Assembly (NCBI RefSeq): GCF_017573545.1
Contig: NZ_JAGEOK010000001.1
Coordinates: 248,001-312,000 of the forward strand
Length of the DNA: 64,000 bases
Reading direction: 5' to 3'
Origin: Actinomadura nitritigenes
GTDB taxonomy: Bacteria > Actinomycetota > Actinomycetes > Streptosporangiales > Streptosporangiaceae
Shown here: piece by piece, positions 7,963 through 16,352 of the stretch
Layout: every line of letters begins with the position of its first letter
Position numbering within the stretch: the stretch's first letter is position 1
The notes under the pieces: model-generated
What the model was told of the DNA's origin: nothing
The model's database searches: none
What the model saw: only the letters and a program-made list of their open reading frames with translations
Position numbers and translations under genes: made by a program

Positions 7963-8763
7963 ATGAGCGACCAGACGCAGTACCTCGACCTTCCCGGCGG
8001 GCGCCTCGCCTACGACGACGAGGGCGACGGGCCGCTCATCGTGTGCCTGCCGTCCATGCTCGACCTGCGGTCGCAGTTCCGGTTCCTCAGGCCGCGGCTG
8101 CTCGAGGCCGGATACCGGGTCGTCACCGTCGACCAGCGCGGGATGGGCGACAGCAGCGCCGCCTGGCCGGAGTACGGCAGCACGCCGCTGGCGCACGACC
8201 TGATGGCGCTGCTGCGGCACCTGGACGCCGGACCGGCCCTGGTCTACGGCTGCTCGAACGGGGCCGCGGCGGCCGTCTACGCCGCCGCCGAGGCGCCCGA
8301 GCTCGTCAGGGGCCTGGTCCTGGCGGCGCCGTTCGTCCGCAACGCCCAGGCGGGTCTGGCGATGAAGCTGACGATGGGGCTCTTCCGGATCCCCGGTCTG
8401 GCGCTGCCGCTGTACATGTCGTACTACCCCAAGTGGGAGCCGAAGCGCCCCGCCGACTTCGACGAGCACGCGGCCCTGCTCAAGGCCAACTTCAAGGAGC
8501 CGGGGCGCGGCAAGGTCATCGCCTCCTACATGGGCATGTCGCACGACGAGGCCGAGGCGCGGCTGGACAAGGTCACCGCCCCCGTCCTGGTCATCATGGG
8601 CACCGCCGACATCGACTGGCCCGACCCGGCCGCCGAGGCCGAGTGGGTCGCCGGGCGGCTGGACGGGAAGGTCGTCATGCTGGACGGCGCCGGGCACCAC
8701 CCGCACGTGGAGTTCCCCGCCGAGGTCACCGAGGCCGTCCGCACGTTCGACGCCGGCCTCTAG
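7963..8763 (+). CDS. Alpha/beta hydrolase
   Basis: A 266-aa serine hydrolase of the alpha/beta fold, without signal peptide. The nucleophile elbow is GCSNG with S98. The oxyanion region follows the first strand (LIVCLPSMLD), the acid probably lies in MGTADIDWPDP and the histidine in GAGHHPHVEFP. It starts YLDLPGGRLAYDDEGDGP, as in esterase, haloalkane-dehalogenase-like and epoxide-hydrolase-like members, so substrate cannot be named. GGAG precedes the ATG by 8 nt. Expression is probably controlled by the palindrome over its promoter. It converges with the next gene, overlapping by 4 bp. Confidence 0.87.
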   Translation: MSDQTQYLDLPGGRLAYDDEGDGPLIVCLPSMLDLRSQFRFLRPRLLEAGYRVVTVDQRGMGDSSAAWPEYGSTPLAHDLMALLRHLDAGPALVYGCSNGAAAAVYAAAEAPELVRGLVLAAPFVRNAQAGLAMKLTMGLFRIPGLALPLYMSYYPKWEPKRPADFDEHAALLKANFKEPGRGKVIASYMGMSHDEAEARLDKVTAPVLVIMGTADIDWPDPAAEAEWVAGRLDGKVVMLDGAGHHPHVEFPAEVTEAVRTFDAGL

Positions 8764-9194
8764 TCCTCCCGCGGAGGCGCGGCGGTCCAGCCCGTCCAGG
8801 CGTCGATGGTGATCGCGATGACCGGGCCCTCGGGCGGGCGGTCCCGGTACTGGGCGTAGCGCGCTGCGAGGAGCCGGACGGGCTCGGCGCGGCGCGCGTC
8901 GTCCTCGACGACGGCGGCGTGGCCGTCGACGCGGACCCACCAGAGCCGGTCCCAGTCGTCCTCGTAGTGGTCGGCGAGCAGCGCGACGCGCGGGTTGGCG
9001 CGGACGTTGGCCAGCCGCCGCAGGTCCCGCGTGCTCTTCGGCTTGTGGTCGACCGCGGTGTAGACCGACCCGCGGTGCACGGCGAACGTGACGGGGACCA
9101 GGTGCGGGCGGCCGTCCTCCCCGACGGTCGCGAGCCGCGCCACGGGGACGCTCGCGAGCAGCCGGCGCGCGTCGTCCGGTGAGAGCTTGGGCAC
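8760..9194 (-). CDS. PPOX-class F420-dependent oxidoreductase
   Basis: A 144-aa split-barrel flavin/deazaflavin-binding protein of the pyridoxamine-phosphate-oxidase superfamily (the TIGR03668-like, Rv1155-related group). The start KLSPDDARRLLASVPVARLATVGEDGRPHLVPVTF is the typical strand with the F420/FMN-contacting LVPVTF, and KPKSTRDLRRLANVRANPRVALL is the second family block. WWVRVDGHA follows. F420 use is inferred from family; the substrate is unknown. It is convergent with the alpha/beta hydrolase and divergent from a membrane protein 112 bp away. Confidence 0.85.
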   Translation of the reverse strand: MPKLSPDDARRLLASVPVARLATVGEDGRPHLVPVTFAVHRGSVYTAVDHKPKSTRDLRRLANVRANPRVALLADHYEDDWDRLWWVRVDGHAAVVEDDARRAEPVRLLAARYAQYRDRPPEGPVIAITIDAWTGWTAAPPRED

Positions 9195-9306
9195 GGGAGG
9201 CAGCCTGTCACGGCGCGGCCGCGGTTCGCAGGCTCCCCCGCGCGGGCGAGGCGGATCGCTCCCGGGCGGGAGGACCGGCGGGGCGCGGTCCGGAAGGCTC
9301 GGACCC

Positions 9307-10440
9307 GTGGAAACGATCTTCAGACGGTGGCCCGCGTGGGCCGGGTACGCGGCCGGCGCGTGGGCGGCGGCCGCGGCGGCGCCGACCCTCTACTGGGCCG
9401 CCGGAGGGACGGCCGGTTACCCGCTGCGGGACGTGCGGGGCGCGCATGCGGCGGCCTGGCCGATCGGGGCGGTCCTGCTGGCCGGCGGGATCATGGCGGT
9501 GGCGAGCGTCCGGGACGTCGGGCGGCTCATGCCGCGCGGCTGGCCGCTCGCGGGGCTCTGGGCGGCCTGCGCGGTGGCGGGCGCGGGGACGTTCGGGATC
9601 GTCATGAGCGCGCTCCAGTTGCTGTTCACCGGGACGGTGGACGACTGGCGGGTGTTCGGCGTCGAGGCGTCCTGCGCGGTCGGCGCGGCCCTGTTCGCGG
9701 GAGCGGCCGCGGCGTTCCGCCGCCGGACCGAGGGGATGTGCGCGCGCTGCGGTCTCGTGCACGCCGCGACGGGGGCCGCGAAGGCCCCGGCGCCGGTGAC
9801 GGACGCGCCGCGCGGCGTCCGCCGGGCGGCGTACGCGGGCGCGCTGGCGTTCGTCCCGTACATGGCGATGAAGACGACGTGGGCGTTCGGCGGGACGTTC
9901 GCGGGGATCCCGGGCGACGAGGTCGTCGCGGAGTTCCGCCGCAACGGCGCGTCCGGGCCGGTGCTGACGCTGGAGAGGTACGGACTGGACTTCACCACGC
10001 TGTCGGCGCTCGCGGGGATCTTCCTGCTGCTCGGGCTGACGCACCGCTGGGGGCAGGTGTTCCCGCGCTGGGCCCCGCCGCTCGCGGGCCGCCGGGTGCC
10101 GCGCTGGCTCCCGCTCGTCCCGGCGTGGCTCGGCGCCGCGACGCTCGGCCCGTACGGGGTCGTGGGCGCGCTCGCCTACCTGCTGCCGATCGCCGCCGGC
10201 GTCCGGGACCTCCCGCACGACGGGCTCATCAGCGGATGGTCCGGGTGGACGGTCGCCGCGTGCGGGATCGGCGCGTTCGGCGTCTACGGGGTCGCGCTCG
10301 GCGCCGCCGCGCTGTCGTACCAGCGGCGGACCCGGCCCCGCTGCGCCGCCGCTCTCCCGGGGGACACCGCCCTTCCGGGAGACACCGTCCTTCCGGGGGA
10401 CGCCGCCGTCCGGGCCGCCGCGCCGGAGGTCAGTCCCTGA
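9307..10440 (+). CDS. Multi-pass membrane protein, unknown function
   Basis: A 377-aa integral membrane protein with about eight hydrophobic segments spread over residues 12-355 and no recognised family. A cytosolic-type loop carries CARCGLVH (C145, C148), a lone CxxC pair. The C-terminal tail holds three copies of a six-residue unit, LPGD followed by T or A, from an 18-bp DNA repeat. The GTG at 9307 places the first hydrophobic segment near the N-terminus. Its 3' end overlaps the convergent enoyl-CoA hydratase gene by 11 bp. Confidence 0.75.
   Translation: METIFRRWPAWAGYAAGAWAAAAAAPTLYWAAGGTAGYPLRDVRGAHAAAWPIGAVLLAGGIMAVASVRDVGRLMPRGWPLAGLWAACAVAGAGTFGIVMSALQLLFTGTVDDWRVFGVEASCAVGAALFAGAAAAFRRRTEGMCARCGLVHAATGAAKAPAPVTDAPRGVRRAAYAGALAFVPYMAMKTTWAFGGTFAGIPGDEVVAEFRRNGASGPVLTLERYGLDFTTLSALAGIFLLLGLTHRWGQVFPRWAPPLAGRRVPRWLPLVPAWLGAATLGPYGVVGALAYLLPIAAGVRDLPHDGLISGWSGWTVAACGIGAFGVYGVALGAAALSYQRRTRPRCAAALPGDTALPGDTVLPGDAAVRAAAPEVSP
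10351..10404 (+). repeat. Three tandem 18-bp repeats in a coding region
   Basis: Units at 10351-10368, 10369-10386 and 10387-10404 differ at a few positions and encode (A/V)LPGD(T/A) repeats in the C-terminal tail of the membrane protein. Repeat number probably varies between strains. Confidence 0.7.
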
Positions 10441-11233
10441 AGTCCGGCGGGCGGTTCTGCCTGCGCGCCGCGATCGCCTCGTCGAAGTTCTGCGTGGTGA
10501 GCCGGACGTACAGCTGCCCGAGGCCCTCCTGGCCCATGTGCGCGTCGAGGCTCGACGCGTCCAGCCCGGACCACAGCGACCGCTTGGTCAGCTCGACGCC
10601 GGGGCGGCTGAACCCGGCGATCCGCTCGGCGAGGTCGTAGCAGGCGTCCAGCAGCTTGTCGCCGGGGACGGTGCGGGAGACCAGCCCGATCCGCTCGGCC
10701 TCGGCGGCGTCCACGTCCCGGCCGGACAGCATGATCTCGAACGCGCGGGACGCGCCGATCGCGCGCGGCAGCAGGTAGCTGAGGCCGAGCTCGCTCGCGG
10801 TCAGCCCGTTGTTGATCCCGGCGGCGCGGAACAGCGCGGTCTCGGCCGCGAGGCGGATGTCGGCGGCCAGGCTCAGGCACATCCCGCCGCCGATCGCCGG
10901 CCCGTTGATCGCCGCGATCACCGGCTGGTGGACGCGGCGCATCGCACGGACGACGTCGTCCAGCAGCTCCATCGAGCGCAGCGCGATCGTCGACAGGGTC
11001 AGCCCGTCGATGCCGGGGAGCGCGCCGGGCGACTCCAGGTCGGCGCCCGAGCAGAAGCCGCGCCCGGCGCCGGTGATGACGACGGCGCGGGTGTCGTTGT
11101 CGCGGCTCACCTCGTCGAGGGCCTCGCGGAAGGGCACCATGACGTCGAACGCCATCGCGTTCATCCGCTCGGGCCGGTTGAGGGTGATGAGCGTGACGTG
11201 CGGGCGCGGCTTGTCGATCAGGACGAAGGGCAA
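10430..11233 (-). CDS. Enoyl-CoA hydratase/isomerase family protein
   Basis: A crotonase-fold protein of 267 aa that hydrates or isomerises enoyl-CoA thioesters. The oxyanion-hole segments are RGFCSGADL (residues about 58-66) and GPAIGGGMCLSLAADIRLA. ASELGLSYLLPR carries the glutamate usual for hydratases. The start codon is TTG at 11233, supported by GGGAGG five nt upstream and by the absence of a better start; proteins of this family begin close to here. A perfect palindrome lies 18-33 bp before the start. It follows a class II aldolase gene on the same strand after 33 bp. Confidence 0.87.
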   Translation of the reverse strand: MPFVLIDKPRPHVTLITLNRPERMNAMAFDVMVPFREALDEVSRDNDTRAVVITGAGRGFCSGADLESPGALPGIDGLTLSTIALRSMELLDDVVRAMRRVHQPVIAAINGPAIGGGMCLSLAADIRLAAETALFRAAGINNGLTASELGLSYLLPRAIGASRAFEIMLSGRDVDAAEAERIGLVSRTVPGDKLLDACYDLAERIAGFSRPGVELTKRSLWSGLDASSLDAHMGQEGLGQLYVRLTTQNFDEAIAARRQNRPPDFRD

Positions 11234-11250
11234 CGGGACCTCCCGGGTCG

Positions 11251-11266
11251 CCTAGCAAGCGCTAGG
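11251..11266. promoter_or_regulatory. Perfect palindrome CCTAGC-N4-GCTAGG, putative operator
   Basis: The 6-4-6 inverted repeat lies just upstream of the enoyl-CoA hydratase start and directly after the stop of the class II aldolase gene. It resembles TetR-family operators found before fatty-acid genes of actinobacteria. No T-tract follows, so it is less likely a terminator. Confidence 0.5.
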
Positions 11267-11911
11267 TTACACAGGCGGGAACTCCGGCGGCGTGAGCCCC
11301 CGCTCGACCACCTTCGCCAGCTGCTCGTCCGTCAGGATCCGGGGCTCCCCGATCGTCCTGGCCCGGACGTAGACGCCGCACAGCCATTCCAGCAGCCGCG
11401 CGTTCTCGAACGCCTCGTCCAGGTCGCGGCCGATCGTGACGCCGCCGTGGTTGGCCATCAGCGCGGCGCGCTTGCCGCCCGCCATCGCGGCCCGCACGTT
11501 CTCGGCCAGCTCCGGCGTCCCGTAGGTGGCGTACTCGGCGACCTTCACCACGCCGCCCAGCAGCAGCGTGTTGTAGTGGATCGGCGGCAGCTCGGTCATC
11601 GTCGTCGCGACGACGGCGCCGTAGGTCGAATGGGTGTGGACGATCGCCGCCGCGGGCGTCCCCCCGTACAGCGCGAGATGCATCGGCGTCTCCGACGACG
11701 GCGCCCGGTCGCCGTCCACGAGCCGGGCGTCCAGGTTCACGACCGGGCAGTCCTCCGGCCGCATCCGGTCGAGCATCATCCCGCCCGGCGTCACCGCGAC
11801 CAGGTCCCCCGACCGTACGCTGACGTTGCCCGACGCGCCGGTCACCAGGCCCGTCTCGGCCAGCCTGCGGCCCACCGCGCACAGCGCGCGCCGCTCGTCC
11901 TCCAGCAACAT
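11267..11911 (-). CDS. Class II aldolase/adducin family protein (fuculose-phosphate-aldolase-like)
   Basis: A 214-aa zinc-dependent class II aldolase or epimerase of the FucA/AraD group, cytosolic. The metal ligands are visible: H92 and H94 in VHTHSTYG and H155 in MANHGG, with E74 (SSETPMH) as the likely catalytic acid. GASGNVSVR near residue 25 is the phosphate-binding loop. The ATG at 11911 is preferred over the GTG at 11926 because AGAGGG lies 6 nt before it. It is divergent, 73 bp apart, from a PfkB sugar kinase, a pairing that suggests a small sugar or sugar-acid pathway of kinase plus aldolase (inference). Confidence 0.88.
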   Translation of the reverse strand: MLLEDERRALCAVGRRLAETGLVTGASGNVSVRSGDLVAVTPGGMMLDRMRPEDCPVVNLDARLVDGDRAPSSETPMHLALYGGTPAAAIVHTHSTYGAVVATTMTELPPIHYNTLLLGGVVKVAEYATYGTPELAENVRAAMAGGKRAALMANHGGVTIGRDLDEAFENARLLEWLCGVYVRARTIGEPRILTDEQLAKVVERGLTPPEFPPV

Positions 11912-11984
11912 GCGAATCCCTCTCACGTTCTCGGCCCTGCCCGTCGTACGCTACGGCCCTGACGATCACGAGGGAGAACCCGGC

Positions 11985-12902
11985 ATGGCAACTGTGGTCA
12001 CGGTCGGAGCGCACATCCTGGACGTGCTGGCCCGCCCCGTCGAGGGCATCCCCGGCGGCCAGGACACCGTGGTCGTCGACCAGATCCGGGTGACCGCCGC
12101 CGGCGCCGCCGCCGGGACCGCGGTCGCGCTCGCCCGGCTCGGCAACCGCGTCGTCTCGGTCGGCGCGATCGGCGACGACGACCTCGGCGACCTGCTCGTC
12201 ACGATCATGAACCGGAACGGGGTGGACGTCACCGGGCTCGTCCGCCGCACCGCCGAGCAGACCAGCGCGTCGATCCTGCCGATCCGCCCGGACGGCGGCC
12301 GGCCGAGCTTCCACGTCCCCGGCGCGAACCTCACCCTCACCGCGGGCGCGGTCGAGCCCGGCCTGCTCGCCGCCGCCGGCGCCGTCCACCTCGGCGGCCC
12401 CGACGTCACGTTCGGGCTGAACGACCCGGAGTTCTTCGCGGCGCTCGACGCGGCCCGCGCGTCCGGGACCGTCGTCACGATGGACCTGCTGTCCAACATG
12501 CCCGACCTGGTCCGGGGCGCCGCCGCGTTCCTCCCGCACGTCGACCACTTCCTGCCCAACGAGGAGCAGGCCGCGGCGATGACCGGCGAGGACGACCCGG
12601 AGAAGGCCGCGCGCGCCCTGCTCGCCGAGGGGCCCTCCTCGGTCGTCGTGACGCTCGGCGCGGAGGGCAGCCTCGTCGCGACCGCCGGCGGCGCGCACCG
12701 GCTGCCCGCCCTGCCCGTCGAGGTCGTCGACACCACCGGCTGCGGCGACGCGTACTGCGCCGGGTTCATCACCGGCCTGGGCCAGGGCCGGGACGTCCTG
12801 GAGTCGGCCCGCTGGGGCACCGCCGCCGCCGCGACCGTCGCCCAGGGCCTCGGCTCCGACGCCGGCCTCACCGGCCTCGACTCCGTCCTCGCGCTGCTTT
12901 GA
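11985..12902 (+). CDS. PfkB-family carbohydrate kinase
   Basis: A ribokinase-fold sugar kinase, 305 aa. The anion-hole and catalytic-base signature reads DTTGCGDAYCAGF, with D255 as base; the usual alanine of TGAGD is replaced by cysteine. The N-terminal GAHILDVLARP and AAGAAAGTAVALARLG blocks form the sugar-binding region, and LPNEEQAAAMTGEDD is the typical PfkB segment before the ATP site. GAGGGAG precedes the ATG by 9 nt. Divergent from the class II aldolase; the two may act in sequence on one sugar. Specificity is not predictable. Confidence 0.88.
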   Translation: MATVVTVGAHILDVLARPVEGIPGGQDTVVVDQIRVTAAGAAAGTAVALARLGNRVVSVGAIGDDDLGDLLVTIMNRNGVDVTGLVRRTAEQTSASILPIRPDGGRPSFHVPGANLTLTAGAVEPGLLAAAGAVHLGGPDVTFGLNDPEFFAALDAARASGTVVTMDLLSNMPDLVRGAAAFLPHVDHFLPNEEQAAAMTGEDDPEKAARALLAEGPSSVVVTLGAEGSLVATAGGAHRLPALPVEVVDTTGCGDAYCAGFITGLGQGRDVLESARWGTAAAATVAQGLGSDAGLTGLDSVLALL

Positions 12903-13082
12903 TTGCACTGCCCTCGGCGGTCGGGCGCTGGGCGCCCTCCCTTCAACGGGCACTGCGGCGATCGCTGCATCGCTCCGGCTCGCCCGGGGGCTCGCTGCGC
13001 GATCGGGTTCTCGCACGCTCGAACTCGGCTTCGCTCGCGATCGCAGCGCTTGGGGTGGGAGCGTGGCCGGGCGCGGGCTGAG

Positions 13083-13097
13083 GCATTCATCGAATGC
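13083..13097. terminator. Hairpin between convergent genes
   Basis: GCATTC-ATC-GAATGC lies at the 3' end of the acyl-CoA synthetase gene and downstream of the PfkB gene, where a shared terminator is expected. No T-tract. The rest of 12903-13082 holds GCGATCGC-rich sequence with no gene I can support. Confidence 0.35.
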
Positions 13098-14639
13098 TCA
13101 GCGGGCGTCCTGCCAGTAGGGGTCGCGGAGGAGGCGCTTGTAGAGCTTGCCGGTGGGGGTGCGCGGCATCGCGTCGACGAAGTCGACCGAGCGCGGCGCC
13201 TTGTAGCCGGCGAGCGACGCGCGGACGTGCCCGATCAGCTCGTCCGCGAGGGCGGCGGACGGCTCGGCGCCGTCGGCGAGCTCGACGGCGGCCTTCACCT
13301 GCTCGCCGAACTCCTCGTCCGGGACGCCGAACACCGCGACGTCGCGGACCGCCGGATGGGTGATCAGCACGCCCTCGATCTCGGCCGGGTAGATGTTCAC
13401 CCCGCCGCTGATGATCATGTCGATGACCCGGTCGGCGAGGAAGAGGTAGCCGTCCTCGTCCAGGTATCCGGCGTCGCCGGTGGTGAAGAGGCCGTCGGCG
13501 CGGTGCACCGAGCGGGTCTTCTCCTCGTCGCCCCAGTACTCCACGTCGTCGCCGCTGGCGTAGCGGAACCAGATCTGGCCGCGCTCCCCCGGCGCGGCGG
13601 GCTCGCCGTCCTCGCGCAGGACGTGCACCTCGGTGGTGGGCAGCGGGCGGCCGACGCTGCCGGGCCGCTCCAGCCACTCGGACGCGGTGATGACGCTGTT
13701 CACCGACGCCTCGGTGGAGCCGTAGTACTCGTGCACGATCGGGCCGAACCAGTCGATCATCCGGCGCTTGACGTCCGGGGAGCACGGCGCGGCGCCGTGC
13801 CAGACGGCCTTCAGGGAGGCGCCGTCGAACGCCTTGCGGGTCGCCTCGTCCAGCCGCAGCAGCCGGACGAACTGGGTCGGGACCAGGTGCACGTTGGTGA
13901 TCGCGTGCTCGTCGACGAGCCGCAGCGTCTCGGCGGCGTCGAAGCCGCGGCGCATCACCACCGACCGCCCGGCGAGCAGGAAGACGTGCGACCACAGCCA
14001 CTGCGCCGAGTGGTACACGGGCCCGACGAGCAGCGTGCGGCCGTTCTCCGGGATCCGCAGGACGCCCGCCATCAGGTCGCCGAGCAGCCGCGCGTTCTCG
14101 ATCGGGCCGCCCGCGGCGGTGAGCTTGCGGGTGACGCCCTTGGGACGGCCGGTGGTGCCGGACGTGTAGAACATCGGCAGCCCCGTGGACGGGTCGGCGA
14201 TCTCCTCCTCGGCGCCCGTCGCGAGGAACTCCTCGTACGGGGTGAAGCCGCCGGCCGGCTCGCCGAACACGACGCGCGCGGTGAGCCCGAGGCCGGCGGA
14301 CGCCTCGCGCGCGACGCCGGCGAAGGCGTCCTCGGTGAACAGCACGCGGGCCCCGGCGTCCTGGAGGACGTAGCGCAGCTCGTCGGCGGTCCAGTGCCAG
14401 TTGACCAGCACGTAGCGCAGGCCGATGTGGCCGGCCGCGCACATCGCCTCGAAGAACTCGCGCCGGTTGCCGGAGTGGATCGCGATCACGTCCCCGGTGG
14501 CCAGCCCCAGGCCGCGCAGCGCGTTCGCCAGCCGGTCGGTCCTGGCGTCCAGCTCGCGCCAGGTGGTGGTGCCGCGCTCGTCGGTCAGCGCGGGCTCGTC
14601 CGGACGGGCGTCGGCGTGCGGGCGGAGCAGTTCGGCCAT
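13098..14639 (-). CDS. Acyl-CoA synthetase (AMP-binding, FadD-like)
   Basis: ATP-dependent carboxylate-CoA ligase of 513 aa. The AMP-binding P-loop is YTSGTTGRPKGV, followed by YYGSTEAS, FTTGDAGYLDEDGYL and the C-terminal PRTPTGKLYKRLL with the catalytic lysine. The pattern fits FadD enzymes acting on fatty acids or steroid side chains, with no carrier domain. The ATG at 14639 has AGGAGG six nt upstream; more upstream starts are unsupported. A CTAGA-N7-TCTAG repeat lies just before it. It lies downstream of an ACT-domain gene on the same strand. Confidence 0.88.
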   Translation of the reverse strand: MAELLRPHADARPDEPALTDERGTTTWRELDARTDRLANALRGLGLATGDVIAIHSGNRREFFEAMCAAGHIGLRYVLVNWHWTADELRYVLQDAGARVLFTEDAFAGVAREASAGLGLTARVVFGEPAGGFTPYEEFLATGAEEEIADPSTGLPMFYTSGTTGRPKGVTRKLTAAGGPIENARLLGDLMAGVLRIPENGRTLLVGPVYHSAQWLWSHVFLLAGRSVVMRRGFDAAETLRLVDEHAITNVHLVPTQFVRLLRLDEATRKAFDGASLKAVWHGAAPCSPDVKRRMIDWFGPIVHEYYGSTEASVNSVITASEWLERPGSVGRPLPTTEVHVLREDGEPAAPGERGQIWFRYASGDDVEYWGDEEKTRSVHRADGLFTTGDAGYLDEDGYLFLADRVIDMIISGGVNIYPAEIEGVLITHPAVRDVAVFGVPDEEFGEQVKAAVELADGAEPSAALADELIGHVRASLAGYKAPRSVDFVDAMPRTPTGKLYKRLLRDPYWQDAR

Positions 14640-14666
14640 CGGTCGCCTCCTGGAACGGGACAAATC

Positions 14667-14683
14667 CTAGAATCCGACTCTAG
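14667..14683. promoter_or_regulatory. Inverted repeat CTAGA-N7-TCTAG upstream of the acyl-CoA synthetase
   Basis: The repeat is 28-44 bp before the start codon, and on the minus strand it includes TAGGAT-like -10 sequence. It may be a repressor site overlapping the promoter. Confidence 0.35.
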
Positions 14684-14714
14684 AACCATCCCGGCGGCGT
14701 TGACCAGGGGCGGA

Positions 14715-15353
14715 TCACGACGTCCGGACGAGATCGGTGGCCAGCACCGCCTCCGCCGCGATGACCAGCTGCTCCAGCCGGAGCACCTCCGTCCGGTGGA
14801 ACGGCGGCGCCCCCTTCCGCGCGACGACCAGCGCGGCGCGCCCCGCCGACAGCGGGCAGACGGCGTACTCCGTGCCGTCCGTGCCGGTGAGGGCGCGCGG
14901 GCGCAGCGGCGGCAGCACCGGCAGCTCGCTGCCGGTCAGCCCGCCGATGCTGGCGTGCACCAGCACCGCCGAGTCCTGCTCCCCCACCTCCGCGATCCCC
15001 GCCCAGTCGGCGCTGAGGATGCCCGGCACCGCGTCGGCCAGCGTCGCCGCGCCGCGCTCGGGCACCGCCGCGACCTGGCCGATCACGGCGGCGTCGGGGA
15101 AGGCGCCCTGCGGCTCGACGGTCGGCCAGATGCCGACGATCTCCACGCCGTTCACCGAGCCGAGCCCGTCGCGCAGCCGCTCGACGCCCGCGCCCGCGGG
15201 CCAGGTGACGGTGAAGTCGTCCAGGGCCCGCCCGTTGTCGCGTTCCAGTACAGCCATCTGCGCGACGTCGGCGCCCGCGGCGCCCAGCGTCCGCGCCACC
15301 TGGCCCAGCGAGCCCGGGCGGTCGGGCAGCCGGACGCGGATCCGCAGCAACAT
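14715..15353 (-). CDS. ACT domain protein
   Basis: A 212-aa protein beginning with an ACT domain: LLRIRVRLPDRPGSLGQVARTLGAAGADVAQMAVLERD is the typical amino-acid-binding strand-helix start. A second, GAF-like region of about 120 residues follows (AGIAEVGEQDSAVLVHASIGG). Proteins of this type are thought to sense amino acids, but no partner is evident here. The ATG at 15353 is fixed by a near-perfect AAGGAGG seven to eight nt upstream; longer in-frame versions reach into the promoter region of the divergent GrpE-like gene. Confidence 0.78.
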   Translation of the reverse strand: MLLRIRVRLPDRPGSLGQVARTLGAAGADVAQMAVLERDNGRALDDFTVTWPAGAGVERLRDGLGSVNGVEIVGIWPTVEPQGAFPDAAVIGQVAAVPERGAATLADAVPGILSADWAGIAEVGEQDSAVLVHASIGGLTGSELPVLPPLRPRALTGTDGTEYAVCPLSAGRAALVVARKGAPPFHRTEVLRLEQLVIAAEAVLATDLVRTS

Positions 15354-15532
15354 CGCCACCTCCTTCTTCCGTGTGCCCCCAGCTTCCCGGAGACTCGTTT
15401 CCCACGTGTTACCCATTCGTGTCGACGCGAAGAAGTCGGTGCTGGAACGGCGGGCAGGCGTCAAACTAGAGTCCAATGAAGGTCAACAGCAGACCTATCG
15501 CCTCTGCCGCCTCATCATTAAGGTGACTGCAC

Positions 15533-16345
15533 GTGTCGAGCGACGGGGATCGCACAGTCAACGACGGGGCCGGATCCGGCATGGACGGCGCCGCGCCGGC
15601 GACGGACGGCGCGTCCGCTCCCGCCGAGGCCGCGCCGGGGGGCGCCGGGGACGGCCGCGCCGCCTTCGAGGCCGAGATCAGGGAGGCCCTGGCGGGGCTG
15701 ACCGCGCGGCTGGACCGCGAGCATGAGCGCGCCGCGCACCGGGAGGCGGTCATCGACCGGCTGCACGAGGAGAACCAGCGGCTGCGGCGCGGCGAGCTGC
15801 AGGCGATGCTGGAGCCCGTCCGGGCGGCGCTGTACCGGCTGCACGACCAGGCCCGCCGCGAGGCCGGCCGGCTGGCGGAGGCGGGCGCCGGCGATCCGCC
15901 CGACCCGGTCCGCACCGCCGGGCTGTTCACCGCCGTCGCCGACGACGTCGCCGACGCGCTGGCCCGGCTCGGCGTCGAGCGGTTCAGCGCGCGCCCCGGG
16001 GAGCCGTACGACGCGTCCCGGCACCGGCCCGTCGCCGTCACCCCGGTCGCCGACGCGGGCCGCGACGGCCTGGTGACCGGCGTGCAGGCGGACGGCTTCG
16101 AGCAGGGCGGCAAGGTGCTGCGCAAGGCGGCGGTCAGCGTCGGCCGGCTCGACCGGCCCGCGAACGGCACCACGAACGCGAGGGAAGGCGCGCGCCTGGA
16201 GGGGAGGGCGGCGGGCGGCGCCCCGGACGAGGCCGCGGACGGCACCGCGCGCGGCGCCGCGCCCGCCGTCAGGGCCGGGTCGGGACGCCCCCGCGCGGCC
16301 GGCCGCGGCGAGACGACGAACAACCGACTCGGCACCGATGGGTGA
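15533..16345 (+). CDS. GrpE-like nucleotide exchange factor
   Basis: A 270-aa cytosolic protein of the GrpE type, expected to release ADP from the Hsp70 encoded next. It has a long low-complexity N-terminus (1-40), a coiled-coil helix about 45-95 (FEAEIREALAGLTARLDREHER) and a short beta-like part with HRPVAVTPVADAGRDGLV, in the position of the GrpE head. The C-terminal 60 residues are low complexity again. The similarity is in layout rather than strict sequence, so this is a divergent, non-housekeeping copy. GTG start with AAGGTGA upstream. It overlaps or abuts the Hsp70 gene, so the two form one operon. Confidence 0.75.
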   Translation: MSSDGDRTVNDGAGSGMDGAAPATDGASAPAEAAPGGAGDGRAAFEAEIREALAGLTARLDREHERAAHREAVIDRLHEENQRLRRGELQAMLEPVRAALYRLHDQARREAGRLAEAGAGDPPDPVRTAGLFTAVADDVADALARLGVERFSARPGEPYDASRHRPVAVTPVADAGRDGLVTGVQADGFEQGGKVLRKAAVSVGRLDRPANGTTNAREGARLEGRAAGGAPDEAADGTARGAAPAVRAGSGRPRAAGRGETTNNRLGTDG

Positions 16346-16352
16346 GAGGGAC

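Noticed and set aside
12903-13080. GCGATCGC-rich segment that could be a repeat element
   Set aside because: No clear unit, terminal repeat or target duplication; the octamer is common in GC-rich DNA.
14667-14677. CTAGAATCCGA before the acyl-CoA synthetase and CTAGATTCCGA at 47154-47164 before the FadE gene as a shared lipid-regulon motif
   Set aside because: The second copy lacks the inverted arm and reads as an ordinary TAGATT -10; orientation relative to the genes also differs. Two sites are too few.
15354-15532. HspR (HAIR) or CIRCE element before the GrpE-Hsp70 operon
   Set aside because: Neither CTTGAGT-N7-ACTCAAG nor the CIRCE repeat is present; no classical heat-shock operator seen.
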